Assembly: GCA_045837725.1 (NCBI GenBank)
Contig: JBEWZL010000081.1
Span: 1-64,000 of the forward strand
DNA from: Vermamoeba vermiformis
Lineage: Eukaryota; Tubulinea; Echinamoebida
Direction: 5' to 3'
DNA length: 64,000 nt
In this document: piece by piece, positions 24,212 to 36,148 of the stretch
Layout of the letters: each line of letters starts with the position of its first letter
Position numbering within the stretch: position 1 is the stretch's first letter
Notes under the pieces: model-generated
Told to the model about the DNA's origin: nothing
Database searches by the model: none
What the model saw: the letters and a program-made list of their open reading frames with translations, nothing else
Program-made: the position numbers and the translations under genes

Positions 24212-25339
24212 ATGAAGCAACTCCTTGCTCCTATTCTCGTTATTGCTTCAATTTTGCTGCTACCCAAGCCCAAATCATGAATACGCCAGATCTCGCACTG
24301 ATCAAGCGAATTACTTAAAAACTTATAGCGATTTGCACTTATTTCGTAGGCAGCATAATCGAAATTTTGCTTTTTCCTGTTGCAGCGCAGATCATTATCC
24401 ATACGCTATTGATAATGGTCTCACTTACCTCACCGCCGACGAATCGCAGATTTTTAGTTGTAGATCGTCACTATTCCTCATCTGCGGCATTCCCCATCAC
24501 AAATGGAAAAATGTTGGCTTCTTTACCGAATTAGTATAAGGTGGACGCCACTTGACCTACATCCAGCGATTTTTTCAACTGTCATTTGAGAGAAATCGAT
24601 CAATGCTATATACGTTATCAGCACCGACCACCGGACCACCCCACACAATTGCCAAGCTACCGAAACTATTTGGTGTTTGACGAATACAAATGTTATTTTC
24701 CTTCCACGAGTCAGGGGCGCAAGAAGGGGGTGGGCCCGATCCGAAAGCCTATTCGGAATAGCTCCATTTTCTAATCAACATACTCTCTGGATATCTGCGC
24801 CTGGTGATGGCTCGTCTATTGCATGCTGCCCTTGCTGGCAAGATTTTTGAACGAATTCTTTGTTTTGGGAACCAACAACGGCTCTGTATTCCAACCGAAG
24901 ATTTTTGGTTACTCTAGTTGACGACTACTTGGTGACTGTGGGCTGTGACTTGCAAAGCTTTCGATGCGTCATTCATTCAGCGCTTGTATGTCTAGCGGAT
25001 CCGATCGATGTCACGTGCAACGACTTGACACCTACTAACTGCTCTACTCTTGATATGAGTAGCTTATACACTATCAATGACGGATGCAGGGCCGTATCTG
25101 CTGCAGTGACAGGACTGAGTATGGTCGTTGACAACAAGATGGAGGTCCAATATACCTTCACTAAGGGCAGTCAAAGCACCACTTGCACTGCATCTACTTT
25201 GTGCCCGATGACTACAGTTCCAGTAGCCGTTGCAGCACCAAAAGCGATCGATGCTAACGTGCCTACTACGAGCTCTTCTAGCGTGTTGTCGTTCGCTGTT
25301 TCAACGTTTTCGGTCATGCTTGCATTTTCATTCTTCTAA
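24212..25339 (+). pseudogene. Decayed copy of propeller-like surface protein
   Basis: Degraded relative of the intact gene at 49475-51048. It opens with a signal-peptide-like MKQLLAPILVIASILLL at 24212, which quickly meets a stop. Scattered fragments in different frames resemble the intact protein: FPITNGKMLASLPN against TLFTNGKWFGSFYN, and FSNQHTLWISAPGDG against VDQDNFVFGAPTADE. The last 150 codons (24880-25339) are continuous and align from DDYLVTVGCDLQ through DPIDVTCND (against KPIGVTCATKEFDSC) to a hydrophobic GPI-type C-terminus. Several frame changes and stops lie between these pieces and no intron arrangement I tried restores one frame, so it is called a pseudogene. Confidence 0.6.
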
Positions 25340-25444
25340 ATCCGAACTGATTCATTGGCAATAAACTTCAATTTCTCATCAAATGTTTATGACCGAATTA
25401 GTTTGACATTGCGAATGACACGTGAAAATTCGTTGTAAAAGAAT

Positions 25445-27088
25445 TCATTTTGATTTGTTCTTTATTAAGTTGTTCTTTGGACTCAGTTTTTGTCTTCGTA
25501 AGTTACTGACTTTTGTGACAATGTCCAACAGTTGTTTTTTCACGGCCAATTTGACGATGATATTGTAGTGCGATGCGTCAATCACGGTCGTTTTTTCATC
25601 GTTCAGTAGTGTCCGTGCAATATCAAATTTGTTCATGCGAAGGGCGATGGCGATAGTGTAGCCTGTATAATACTGCGAGTTTGTTCGTTCGTCTGCCAAC
25701 AATAGTTGAATGATCTCAAGTGAGCCTTTGCTAACGGCGATGTCAAATGTCGTAGGATTGACTGTCAGTTTTTTCGCGTTTGTTATCGTTGGATCTTCGA
25801 CTACGCCTGCTGGATCGACTTCTGGGAATTGTAGAATAAGTTTGACCATTTTCACTGAACACTTTGAGACCGCAAGTCGGATCAGCATGTGCCTGTTTTG
25901 GCCGCAGACTTTGACGCGTGGATCTTCGATTAATATCTTTGATATTTTGAGGTTACCAGTGATAACAGCAGTTCGTAGAGGTTCGTTTTGGTTGTAGCAC
26001 GGATCTATTTTTGGATCCGCCAAGAGTACTTTGACCATCTCCAATTGATTCTTATTAATCGCTTTGACTAATATATCGCTTTGCACATTAATATGCTTCA
26101 GCAGGAGTTGAACTATCTTCGTTTGGCCTTTCTCGACATTTTCAGTGAACACCCAATAGAAGAACGAATTGCTCGCGTCAAGGAAATTGTGACGGGCCAA
26201 GTACTTCAATATTTTGTACTGGTTGTACTTGGTCGCTGCGTAAGTCGCGTCTCTTCGGCCTTCAGCGGTGTCGGATAGCTTTTTGAACAGCACTTTGAAT
26301 GCTTTTAAATGTCCGTGCATGATCGCGAGAGGCATCAAGACCGATGCTTTCATGCGGATCTCGGTGTCAAACATGGAAACGTATTCGTCGTTGTAGCTGA
26401 CGTAGATCTCGTCGTTGTCGAGCCAATCCAAGAAGTACTTCAATATGCGGTGCTGGCCCTCGCCTGTCGCTGTCGTCAAGTAGTCATAGTGCACATCCAG
26501 AAACAATTCTTCGATGAGGTACTCCACCACCTTCATATGACCTTTCTCGATAGCCACAGTCATGGCCATATCATAAGTCTGCATTTTAATGTCGATCTCG
26601 TCGGCGTGTTGAGTATGAAGCTCGAGACCGCGAATAGATCCGCAACGTGCCGCGTCAACAAAGGTCGAATCTGACAACTCGGTGCTTGGATCTGAGCGCA
26701 AACTCTGAAATGCGAGATCGTGCCATGCTTTTGATACGTATAACCAATCAATGGCTATATAAGGCATGATATGATTGACGACTATTTCTAGCGGCAGTTC
26801 TCCGAAAATGCCTGGATCCAAGCGAGGAGAAGAGTCAACAACTTTTCTTCTCTTGCGTGACTTTTGCTCTTTAATACTAATTTCGCGCTTGCGTTTAGAC
26901 AGCTATAAATTAAATAGTTAATACTAAGTCAAACAGTTTAACAAGAAACAAAAAAAATCCAAAAGTAAATTTCGAATCTGATCCGATCCTTTAATTAAAC
27001 GAAAGCGTAATGATAATTATAGGCAGTATGAAATTCATATTCAACTATTGTTACTATGTTATAATTGAGCAGCTTAAAGGCTTACCAT
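25445..27088 (-). CDS. F-box/ankyrin-repeat protein
   Basis: A large 3' exon (to 26902) plus a small upstream exon that supplies the ATG at 27086-27088, immediately before the donor of intron 26903-27085. The frame stays open further upstream, so an earlier start is possible. The protein begins with a very basic stretch (KRKREISIKEQKSRKRRK, nuclear-signal-like), then an F-box-like segment (FGELPLEIVVNHIMPYIAID, VSKAWHDLAF), then ankyrin-type repeats to the end, such as GHMKVVEYLIEE, GNLKISKILIEDP and GSLEIIQLLLADE. By family knowledge, the F-box docks on Skp1 of an SCF ubiquitin ligase and the ankyrin repeats select the substrate. The substrate is unknown. It is one of three F-box/ankyrin genes in 8 kb. 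Confidence 0.78.
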
Positions 27089-27719
27089 TGGTGGAAAATT
27101 GATTGACTCGCGGATTTGACACTCCAAGATACTTTTCAGTCTTACGTAAGACTTCTCGTGTTGGCCAATTAGTGGTGCCTTACTGATGGACCTTTGGCGC
27201 ACTAAAAGCAGGAAAGAAAAGTTGAGAAATTCTCGCGTTGTGAATAACGAATCTTTTTGCTGAGTTAGGCACGTGTTATGACGGATATTATAATTGCCAG
27301 GCCTCTAATATATCTCAATATGCGTTCGGAGCAACCTCTTCATTGAAGATTGCGGCGCAGGTGATTAGATCGTAGCTCACGAGAAAATAGCATGAGCCCT
27401 AAAAAACTAATTAAATTAATTAAACTAATACATAATTATTGTATTCGCAAAAATATAACAAAATTTATACGGCCGAACAGAGTTTAATGATTTAATAAAT
27501 TGGGCGGTACTTTGTGAAAATATCTTTCGTTTTTAACGAAATTAAGTTATTAGTTTACTTGAGAATAATCTGAATATACTTACTTTGGCGTATTTATATA
27601 TTTTAATCTTTGGTGGATCATTATTGAACTGGTTGTGGTCTGTATTTAGTAAAGAAAATAAAAATGCATTTTTCTCCTTCGTATTTAGTGCCTCGCAATC
27701 ATAAAATGCACAATAACTC
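27089..27719. other. Divergent promoter region
   Basis: About 630 very AT-rich bases between two divergently transcribed ankyrin genes. An exon-like frame on the minus strand (about 27090-27200) continues open from the upstream gene and may be its extra 5' exon. No other gene or RNA is visible. Confidence 0.4.
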
Positions 27720-30700
27720 ATGGATTTCCAATTGCGCGTCACTTCGGAGCCATTAATCAATTATTTATTGGCCGTGATAGATGGGTTGGTCAGCTTGGAT
27801 CTTAATTCAGGTATTTTTGCAAATAATGCTCGATCAATTAGGCCTAATAAATATTGCTATTGTTCAAATAATTAACAATATTATTAGTCGCTCAGGGACT
27901 GCAACAAAGTCGGATCAACTTCCAAACCCCAAACGGAGTCAGTGCTCTAACTCTCGCGATTAATTCAGATAAAATAGGCGTTCGTACGTATAAAATTATC
28001 AAGTTTTATGGATATTAATTTACTTCTATTCAGCCGTTCTAAAATTGTTGTTGGATGCTGGATTTGAATTAAACGGCACTGTGAACGATGGAAAAGGACA
28101 TACTATAATTATGAAAGCCTTATTAAACGGTGTTTCTTGCGACAAAATTCGATATTTGGTTGAACGTGGCGCGGACATTAAATTCAACTCTCAAGAGGGG
28201 AATGCGCTTCATTTTGCCGTTAAAGGAGGAAATATAGGTACGTATTATATATACATACTAATAGTACCCGGCACCTATATTATGGAGACGTGTTATTTAT
28301 AAAATTCTGTTATTATAGAGGTGCTAGAATTCCTTCTGAACTACGGTGTCGACATCAACGCCAGATCCAGCGGCATATCACCAATAGAGTTGGCAGTGGA
28401 AGAATATAGATTCAGCGTATTAAGGTACTTATTGAAGCAAAAAATACAGCCACCAATCATCAACTCAACGCCGGAACAAAAATTGGTACATCCGCTTCAT
28501 TGCATTGCCATTAGGAGTAAGTAAAGAGGAACGATACAATTATTTGTTAACTATACGATTAATTAATAATGATTTTTTAGAATACATCGCTGCTGGACTC
28601 CACTCCCAGGACTATTTTGAAATGTTGGATCTGCTTTTAGCCGCCAGCGTTGACCTGAATGAAAAAGAAGGAAATTATAGCCCCTTGACTTACGCAATTA
28701 TGGCACGAAAAGGGGACGTCATATTAGCCTTATTAGGTTTGTTAAATTTGAATCTACCTGATGCAACGAAAATTCACTGAACCGTGCATTCACAGAACGA
28801 GGCGCCAAAATCAACGACAGCGTTGATTTGTTTTCAGTGTGCAAAGGAAAATGGATTGAGATGTTGATTAAATTAATCGAACACGGAGCGAACGTTAAGG
28901 CACTTTCCAAAAAAGGAAAAACACTTGTGCACGCCGTACTCGCCAATCCTAATACGAGTTTGTCCGTTTATAACGTAATATACTTCAAATAATATTAGCA
29001 CATTTACTAATAAGGTTATTTTAGGAAAATCGCTTTGAAGAGAAGCTACTTGCTGGCCCGAAAATTGATGCAATGTTAGCGGTACTCGCTAACCATGGCG
29101 CCGATTTCAATCACATTGATGGTAACGCTGATTAGACTACATTTAATAATTACTAAATTTGGTTGTTTAGATGACGGAGTTGTTCCGCTGATGTTGGCCG
29201 AATCGCTCGCTCATTTTCGGGTACAAACATCAAAACTTACTATGACGATGCCATTTTTATTAACTTTATTATTATTTTCATGAACAAAAGTTACTAGAAA
29301 CGTACGGGGCTGATCCGAGCATCAAAATTAACGGCGAAAATTTGCTGCATTTGTTACTCGAAAATCCAAATATCGAAATTTATTCCTGGGCAGCACGACA
29401 ACGTAAGAAGCAACTATTATTCCTTATTTGGTTATGTTTTTAATTGAATTTCACTTCAGTGCGTGGTTCAGTGAACGAGAAAGATCGTGACGGGTTGACG
29501 CCCATACTTCACTGCATTTCAAAGTTTAAGCCCGGCCAACGTTACTATAACGTTAATACCATTGATTTTGTGCTAGTTTTGATTGAAAATGGCGCTGACG
29601 TTGACGCTGTTGATAGTAGCGGCCAATCAGCCATTTATTATGCCGTTAGAAATGAGGCCCCAGAACTGTTAGAATTACTCGTAAGTTGATCAGATTAATT
29701 AATTCGGTAATTCTAATAATTTTACTGATATTTATATCTCTCAGTTGAGTCACGGTGCTTCGATCTTTGTGCGCGATAAAAACGGCAATAATATTTTGCA
29801 CGAAATTGCCATGTTGAAGCGCTTGGCCAAGTATCTATTTCCTAGTATAGTAAATTATGGTAAGCTAGCATATATAATTATGAGTGAACGATACTAATAT
29901 TATTTCAGCCTCACGAGAACAAATATTTGAATTACTTAACGGGAAAAATAAGAAAAACTATTACCCGGAAGATCTGGCCGCGGATAAAGTAAGCTTTAAT
30001 TAATTAAATAGGTAATATTTTAACACAATTTTAGGGCATCGAACATCTGTTTAAGGAAAAGATAATCGCTGCGTCTAAAAGAGGAATCGATATCTTTGAC
30101 TACGAAAAACTTTTTCCGAGTCAAATTGCAAATCTCCGCAACGGATTTCAGTTACGCCAAGCTGAAATTTCGTACGAGTGCATGATGGATTTGCAGCCTG
30201 CCAATTCATTTTTGCACCTGCCACAAGAGGTTGTATTGACCGTTATGAAGTTTGCCAGCGTTGAAACAGTCGTGGCACTGTCATCAACGTGTCGTCAACT
30301 CAAAATATGGGGCGACGATGATGTGCTGTGGCGAGAACTTTTGACACGCGAGTATGACACGTGTCAAAGTGTCAAGTGTCAAAATGTCAAACAAGAATTA
30401 GCGAAGAAGTGGAACACTCAAGTTAATATGCGACATGGTACAGTATTGAAGTGGTTTAAAATCACGTGCTTAATGGACTTTCCTAATTAGGCGATTATTT
30501 TGTTGTTCGCCTTAACCTGGATGAAGATAGTTCCGCGTAGGTTTTAGTCACAATTAAACTAGACTCAACTCTTACATATTTATTTTAGGTCTTGCCACAT
30601 GGATTATGATGCCAAACATAATCTTTTTGCCATCATAACCAACGATAACTTAGCAGTCATGGACACTAAAACTTTGCGAGTACTTTTTGTAAGTTTACTC

Positions 30701-31068
30701 AAAGAGGTTAAAATACAAGTACTAATAGCACTATTTGATTTTCTTTTTAGGAGGTGCCTAGTAACAATACTCATTGGGAGTTGCTACTGCCAAGAGTTCG
30801 AATATTTGCCGAACAAAAGCAAATTATTTGTGCCTTTGGAGAAAAAACAGCAATCATAAATAGCGAAACTGGAGAAAAAGAAGACATCCCTGGATTACCA
30901 CAATGTACGTCGCAATATTATGTATATTAGAGTTTTATGATATTGTAACGAAACATAATTAATTTTATTGTAGTCTTTGATTTTGATAGTGATGGTGAAC
31001 TTGTTGCTTTTGATATTGCTGAAGGAACAATATTGGGGACCAAGAAATGTGGGAGAAGAGAGGAGTAA
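27720..31068 (+). CDS. Ankyrin-F-box-propeller protein
   Basis: About 16 short exons. The start is the ATG at 27720 (MDFQLRVTSEPLINYLLAVI), which splices in phase into NFQTPNGVSALTLAI. At least eight ankyrin-type repeats follow (AVLKLLLDAGFELNG, VLEFLLNYGVDINAR, FVLVLIENGADVDA). An F-box follows at 30182-30470 (FLHLPQEVVLTVMKFASVE, LSSTCRQLKIWGDDDVLWRELL). Past the F-box, exons read like blades of a beta-propeller (DAKHNLFAIITNDNLAVMDT; KQIICAFGEKTAIINSETG). The last exon ends at a TAA at 31066 after only two or three blades, which is short for a propeller, so the 3' end may be truncated. It is likely a ubiquitin-ligase substrate adaptor. The F-box exon carries TGACACGTGTCA and more GTGTCAA repeats, translated as YDTCQSVKCQNVKQ. 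Confidence 0.78.
30355..30366. repeat. Palindrome TGACACGTGTCA, copy 3 (exon)
   Basis: The only one of seven perfect copies that lies in a coding exon (F-box segment of the ankyrin-F-box gene). It is followed directly by AGTGTCAAGTGTCAAAATGTCAAAC, a run of half-sites that adds the residues CQSVKCQNVKQ to the protein. Confidence 0.8.
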
Positions 31069-31522
31069 CAGCAAGAGGACTCCCGGGGAGGAGAGAAAGA
31101 GCGCTTGAAGAGATCTCTCCGCCAGAGAAAAAACCGAACCGGTATTATTATTTATAAGCCAACCTACGGAGGTGAGTTGTAACATCAAAGGGGGAAGCTT
31201 CCAATGGCAGCATGAGAATCCTAACAAAAATTTGGATAATAGGAAAGTCCCATGCATGATGATACGTCGGATAGCCTATAAAGATGAATTTATCAGGTGT
31301 ATCCTTCATGATTTGCTGGTGCTTCAAGATGCACCTCTAACATATCTGACAGAAATAAAAATTGCCAAGTGCCACTTAGGGCTTTACATTTAATCAGAAA
31401 TGTGCAAACAAGATAAAGTTGTTCTATGTTGGAAAACTTACGTGGGTCTGAATTAAGTTGTTCTGCTTTTCCATTTGAGTGAATGATTATGTTGCCTGAA
31501 GAATCATGGAATGGCTTAAATG
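31069..31522. other. Convergent intergenic stretch, unusual composition
   Basis: About 450 bases between two converging genes. The left 90 bases are purine-rich (GAGAAGAGAGGAG-type) and read differently from the surrounding AT-rich spacers; a TATAAATAATAA-like element lies on the minus strand near 31145. A minus-strand open frame (31293-31604) overlaps the last exon of the next gene in another frame. No known element is recognised. Confidence 0.35.
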
Positions 31523-33013
31523 TTAAACGAGTAATTCTAGTATTTTCTTCAATGAATTTTTCATCTTGTCCCACGAGGACTTGCCTGCCACTGTTGCCAT
31601 CCACCCTGATATCTCTTCTTCTTCTCTTGGCATATATAGCAAGTCTTCAATAATGCTGCAACAAAAAAAAGTTATGAGATCAGATCCTGGAAAAAGATGT
31701 TTCAATGGTAGCTTACTAGGCCTCAGTAGGTATATTTTGACTATAGACATCATCAGGTTCATCATATTGACTAACATAAAAGTATAAAAGACTATGTTCA
31801 TTATACTCTGCATTCACATCTAAAACAAACAAGTTAAGTTGTGTCATTTCCTTTTTAGGAAATAAAACGTACCAACACCTCTTTTAATCATGTATTGAAC
31901 GAATGGACCAACGCCCTTGTTGAAATTATCGTAAGCAAGCTTACAATAACAAGCATTCTCATTATCAATCATAGCACCGTGTTCTAAGAATAATTCGAAT
32001 AATTCTCGGTTGTGCAGTTGAGCTGCCTTTTCTAACGGCGATACATTCTATTCATTATTAGCTATAAGACTAGCTCTTTTAATTTTTTTTTTTACGTACT
32101 TGTACTGCATCCATTCTTTTATTTATGTCAAACGAGAAGTATTCAGGGAAGATCTTCCGGCAATGCATTACAGCGCGAAACAGGGTAATATTATCGATAG
32201 GTGCATTCTAAATAATATTAGCAAATTAATCATTAAGAGAATATTCAAACGTACGACAGATCTTACCCGACGCTGATGTTCTCGACCACTCGTTGCATCG
32301 AGCACAATATTAGCAATTATATCGTCTAAGTGCACGCTACATTTTCGTAAGACAAATTCAAACGTTTTTGAGATCTTGCTGAAAGTGACGTTCGATCCCA
32401 ACACGTAACACGGATGGATCGTGAATTTGGCAAGTAAGGGCAATAGATCTGAATCAGTCTCGCTCGCCGACTTAGATATACTATAATGCTGTATATAAAA
32501 CGTTAGAATGAGTGATGATTTAAGCTTTCCTTACATTCCAAATGCTCTCCAAAGCCAAATCTGCATCGTATTGAAAAATAGCAGGCAGAACCATGGGTGC
32601 TAAGTAATGTAATGTATGATTCTTGAAATATCGACTGTACTGCTCTAATACGAAGTTGATTGCCTCGGCGTCATTTTGTTTTGCTGCCATCTAGTATTAA
32701 AAAGAAAAATTAATTAAATAGTGCCAAATAAATGATCTATCTTATTTACCTTGGCTTTATAGCTTAAGAATTTGAGAATACGTTCGTCTGCCTTTTTAAG
32801 AAACAGCTCACGACTAATAATTAATTTCTGTTCAACAAAACCGCTATTCACTTACTTGTAATTCTCAGTAATTATGGATACTATTTTAAAATCATTCAAC
32901 ATCGCTGCTATTGTTTTGTTCGTCTGAAGTAACGCGCACAGATCGAACAAATTCCAATGCTGAGCGTATTCGAGAAGGATGTCTGGTATTGCGTCTAATA
33001 GTGCTGAAGCCAT
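31523..33013 (-). CDS. F-box-like/ankyrin-repeat protein
   Basis: About eight short exons; ATG at 33011-33013. The N-terminus is F-box-like (ALLDAIPDILLEYAQHWN, LCALLQTNKTIAAML). Ankyrin-type repeats follow: NVSPLEKAAQLHNRELFEL, LFLEHGAMIDNENACYCKLA and RGV-DVNAEYNEHSLLYFYV across the intron near 31815-31870. The final exon reads YIIEDLLYMPREEEEISGWM and ends KKILELLV at a TAA at 31523. In this last exon a second frame is also open, so the C-terminal 40 residues are less certain. It is probably another SCF-type substrate adaptor. It converges with the ankyrin-F-box gene and may be an old relative. Confidence 0.68.
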
Positions 33014-33941
33014 AATATATTATATATACTATAACTAGTATAAATAAGAGACGACTTCGTCGTAGAAAACGGTCAAATATATGCCACCTTTTCTGAGATC
33101 AATCTCTGAATCTAGTTCCTGCAAATTTTTGTCCCAATATTTTTGCTTATTATAATATTCCATTATATGAGTGTTGTATCTTTCGCACATCTGGTATTTG
33201 TTGGACAAGAAACGGTCAAACAAACTTGTTTTTGATTTTGTCGGACAGCGCGCCAACAACGTTAATTGCGTGCCCTAATTCATAATATTATAATACTTCA
33301 CCTATGGTGGTATATGGTATCTGCCGTGCAGTAATTGCAGTAACCCGGATGAAAAATGCCGACGTAAGTGAATAAGATTGTAACAATACCAATTATATAA
33401 CAATTTAATAGCTGTATACAGCTACATGCACTGTTAAGAAGATAACTTACATTTGGCGGTTGTCTAATAATTTTTTTTTTAATTATTCTTTTTCTTTCTC
33501 GATCCGAAGCCCACAAGCTGATAATCAGTATGCGCTTAGTATATTATTATAAATCGTTTCAGATTTTTTCATAATAAAGCAAATCTTTATGAGTGCTAAT
33601 TTAATATTTCTCTTAGAGTCTTCGTGGTAGGCTTGCGGAAGTGTTTTCATAATTGTTAACTCGTGTAAGTCATTTAATATCGTAGTTTTAGTATTTTCTA
33701 CTTCCGCATCTGTCTTTGGGGCCCCCAAACCAAGATCGCATCCAAAAATTTTATAACGAGGATTCTGTTGCTACTAATTTTAATGAATTATAAAATCTCG
33801 TTACATCTGATAAAATTACGTTTACAAATGGGCAACTCGGCGAAATTATGCCACTTTTACTCGGTGACTTGAGCTTCCGTTCCGGAAAGCTATAAAAGGA
33901 AATTATGTAGTTTCTTTCGTGATGCAAGTACCACAACAAAT
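33014..33941. other. AT-rich stretch, possible small minus-strand gene
   Basis: Several minus-strand open frames (33035-33259, 33298-33516, 33525-33728, 33751-33939) are separated by plausible donors and acceptors but lack an ATG in frame and any motif. Fragments such as FDRFLSNKYQMCERYN and NPRYKIFGCDLGLGAPKTD look exon-like. I cannot build one protein from them. It may be a small unknown gene or the remains of one; the P450 promoter must also lie here. Confidence 0.25.
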
Positions 33942-35872
33942 ATGATCATACAAATAATAATTGGTGCGACTGTAATTGGAGCTATATTCGTATTTAGAAA
34001 GCTCGGTTCGCCTAAATTGGATCAGTCGATCCCCGGAAGAGGGCCTCTTAGCTCTCTATTCAATATTAAATCCTTTAGAAAGGATTTATTAGATGCGATT
34101 AGGCAAAAGAAATCGAAGTGGCTGCGCTGGGCTATCGTTGGACAAGAAGCGCTCATCGCTACACATCCCGACACTGCGAAGGTCCGTATAACTAAGAAAT
34201 AATTAAATTTATTTTTAAAACGCTTAAGTATATATTATTCAATGACCCCGAGCTCTAATTATGATTGCAGTTTGTTCTGTCGAATCCGGAACTTTTCGTG
34301 AAAGTGAAATTTCCTTCATTATCAAAAGAACAAGACGCTCTCTATGACGGGCATATTCTTTCAGCTAATGGCGAGAAGTGGCAGTAAGTTTTAATCTCTT
34401 TTAAAGTTCCGTGAGTAAATCCATTTTTAGTCAACATCGCGCGGCCTTAGGAGCAGCCTTCCATTGGGACGCAGTGAAAGGATTCGCAGAGCCGTTCTAC
34501 AACAAGACGATAGAGCTCATGAAGATATTTGCAGCTGAAGGATCGAAGCCTGTCGATGTTACGGATGTACTTCCGAAATTTACTTTGGATGTGCTCGGTA
34601 CGAACGAAATCATTTCTGACTGATCTAATAGCGATACATGTATACTTACCTTATTTAATAGGCGTCAGTGTATTTAGCTACGATTTCAAAGCTATTTACG
34701 GCAAGGAAAACGAACAGTTTAAGGACTACTACAAAATCATCAATTTTCCATTCAAAATCAGCAACATAATGCGTGCTCTGGTACGTAAATAATTTATAGT
34801 TGCGGAGAATATATATCGACGTTCTATTCAGCTGGCTAAAGTCTTTGGACTTCCGACGATTGGAGATCTGAATGCTGCTTGCGTTAGAATGCACCAGTTC
34901 TGCAAGGATATATTAATAGTACGTACACTTAGTATATTTCCATTACAATTATGACTGATAGTTACATAGGAGAAACAAAACCAACATAAAGAAAAACAAA
35001 GCGACAAGACCTTCGACATTGTCGATATGATGCTCAAGTCTGATGCAGGACTCTCATTGGACGAGGTAAGTGCACGTTTATATTAAATTAAGCATTTGCT
35101 TGGCGATATAAAGATATGATCCGGATTCGTTCTAATTCACTTCCTTTCTAGATGGTCGCCAACGTGTTCATGTTCTTCTTCGCTGGTCACGAGACTACTG
35201 CGTCTGCATTAATATGGCTGCTCTATCATTTGGCAATTTACCCTGAGATCCAACAAAAAGTTCGCGATGAAGTTGAACGCGTCTTGAATGGCAAACCATT
35301 GACTTCAGAAGTGATGCGCGAGTTGACTTATACTTCTCATGTTATTAAGGAGAATATGCGCATTCAGCCACCGGTCACTGAATTCGCTACGCGTGAGTCA
35401 GTACAAGACTCTGAATTTGAAGGCGTATTCATTCCTAAGGGCGTAAGTCTATTCTATCTACTTATAGTAGTTATAGCTAATATTAATAATATGATCTATA
35501 TTTTTAGACTCGAATCGGCATTGGAATTGAAGCAGTGCATCTGAACGAAGAGTTCTGGGACAACCCTGAAGAGTTCAATCCTAATAGATTCGAAAATGCG
35601 CCTAAGCATCCATTCGCATATATGCCATTCTCTTTGAAATCTCGCGCTTGGTAAGCGAAAAAATTCTCCGGATGCGATCGCAGAAACTAACTTTGTTCGC
35701 GAACTGCAGCATTGGTAGTCAGTTCTCATTGCTAGAGCAAACTATGTTCCTCGTTACTGCCGTTCAACATTTCAAATGGACCCTCATTGAGATCAATGCT
35801 GCGGCCAAGAGCATGGTGTTGAACAGACCGACCTTGCTTCGCGTCAAATTTGAGCAGATCAAACAGTTTTAG
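33942..35872 (+). CDS. Cytochrome P450
   Basis: Microsomal-type P450 in nine exons, about 440 residues by estimate, at the short end of the family. An N-terminal membrane anchor (MIIQIIIGATVIGAIFVF) is followed by a proline/glycine hinge (SIPGRGPLSSL). Signatures: I-helix FFAGHETTASALIW (oxygen activation), K-helix ExxR as ENMR, PNRF, and the heme loop FSLKSRA-CIG, split by an intron inside the cysteine codon. The heme loop is odd: the usual first glycine (FxxGxRxCxG) is lysine, while the Arg and the heme-ligand Cys remain. P450s oxidise small hydrophobic substrates with electrons from a reductase; the substrate here cannot be predicted. A cytochrome b5 reductase-like gene lies far downstream and is not evidence of partnership. 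Confidence 0.9.
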
Positions 35873-36148
35873 ATTATTCGATATTCATTTAATGTACATA
35901 AATGGTCTTCAGCGTCACCACAAACGATATTTGCCGATCTCCAAAATTGTTTCTTGAACAATTTTACTAATGGAGCACCAAACCTCTCCAAATGTACAAA
36001 GAAGTTAAAAATATGCATATTGCCAGAATTGAATGGTCGTAAAAATTCAAGTTCTTGCCGTAATAATAAAACGGCTGATTTCGTATGAATTTTGATACGT
36101 TTTGGTTTTAACTTCTCTGTGCAAAAAAATCTAATAATTATTCTCATC

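Noticed and set aside
31040-31700. LTR retrotransposon or foreign contaminant fragment
   Set aside because: No reverse transcriptase, integrase or paired terminal repeats were seen, and both neighbouring genes read into the stretch with normal splice signals. Kept only as an odd-composition finding.
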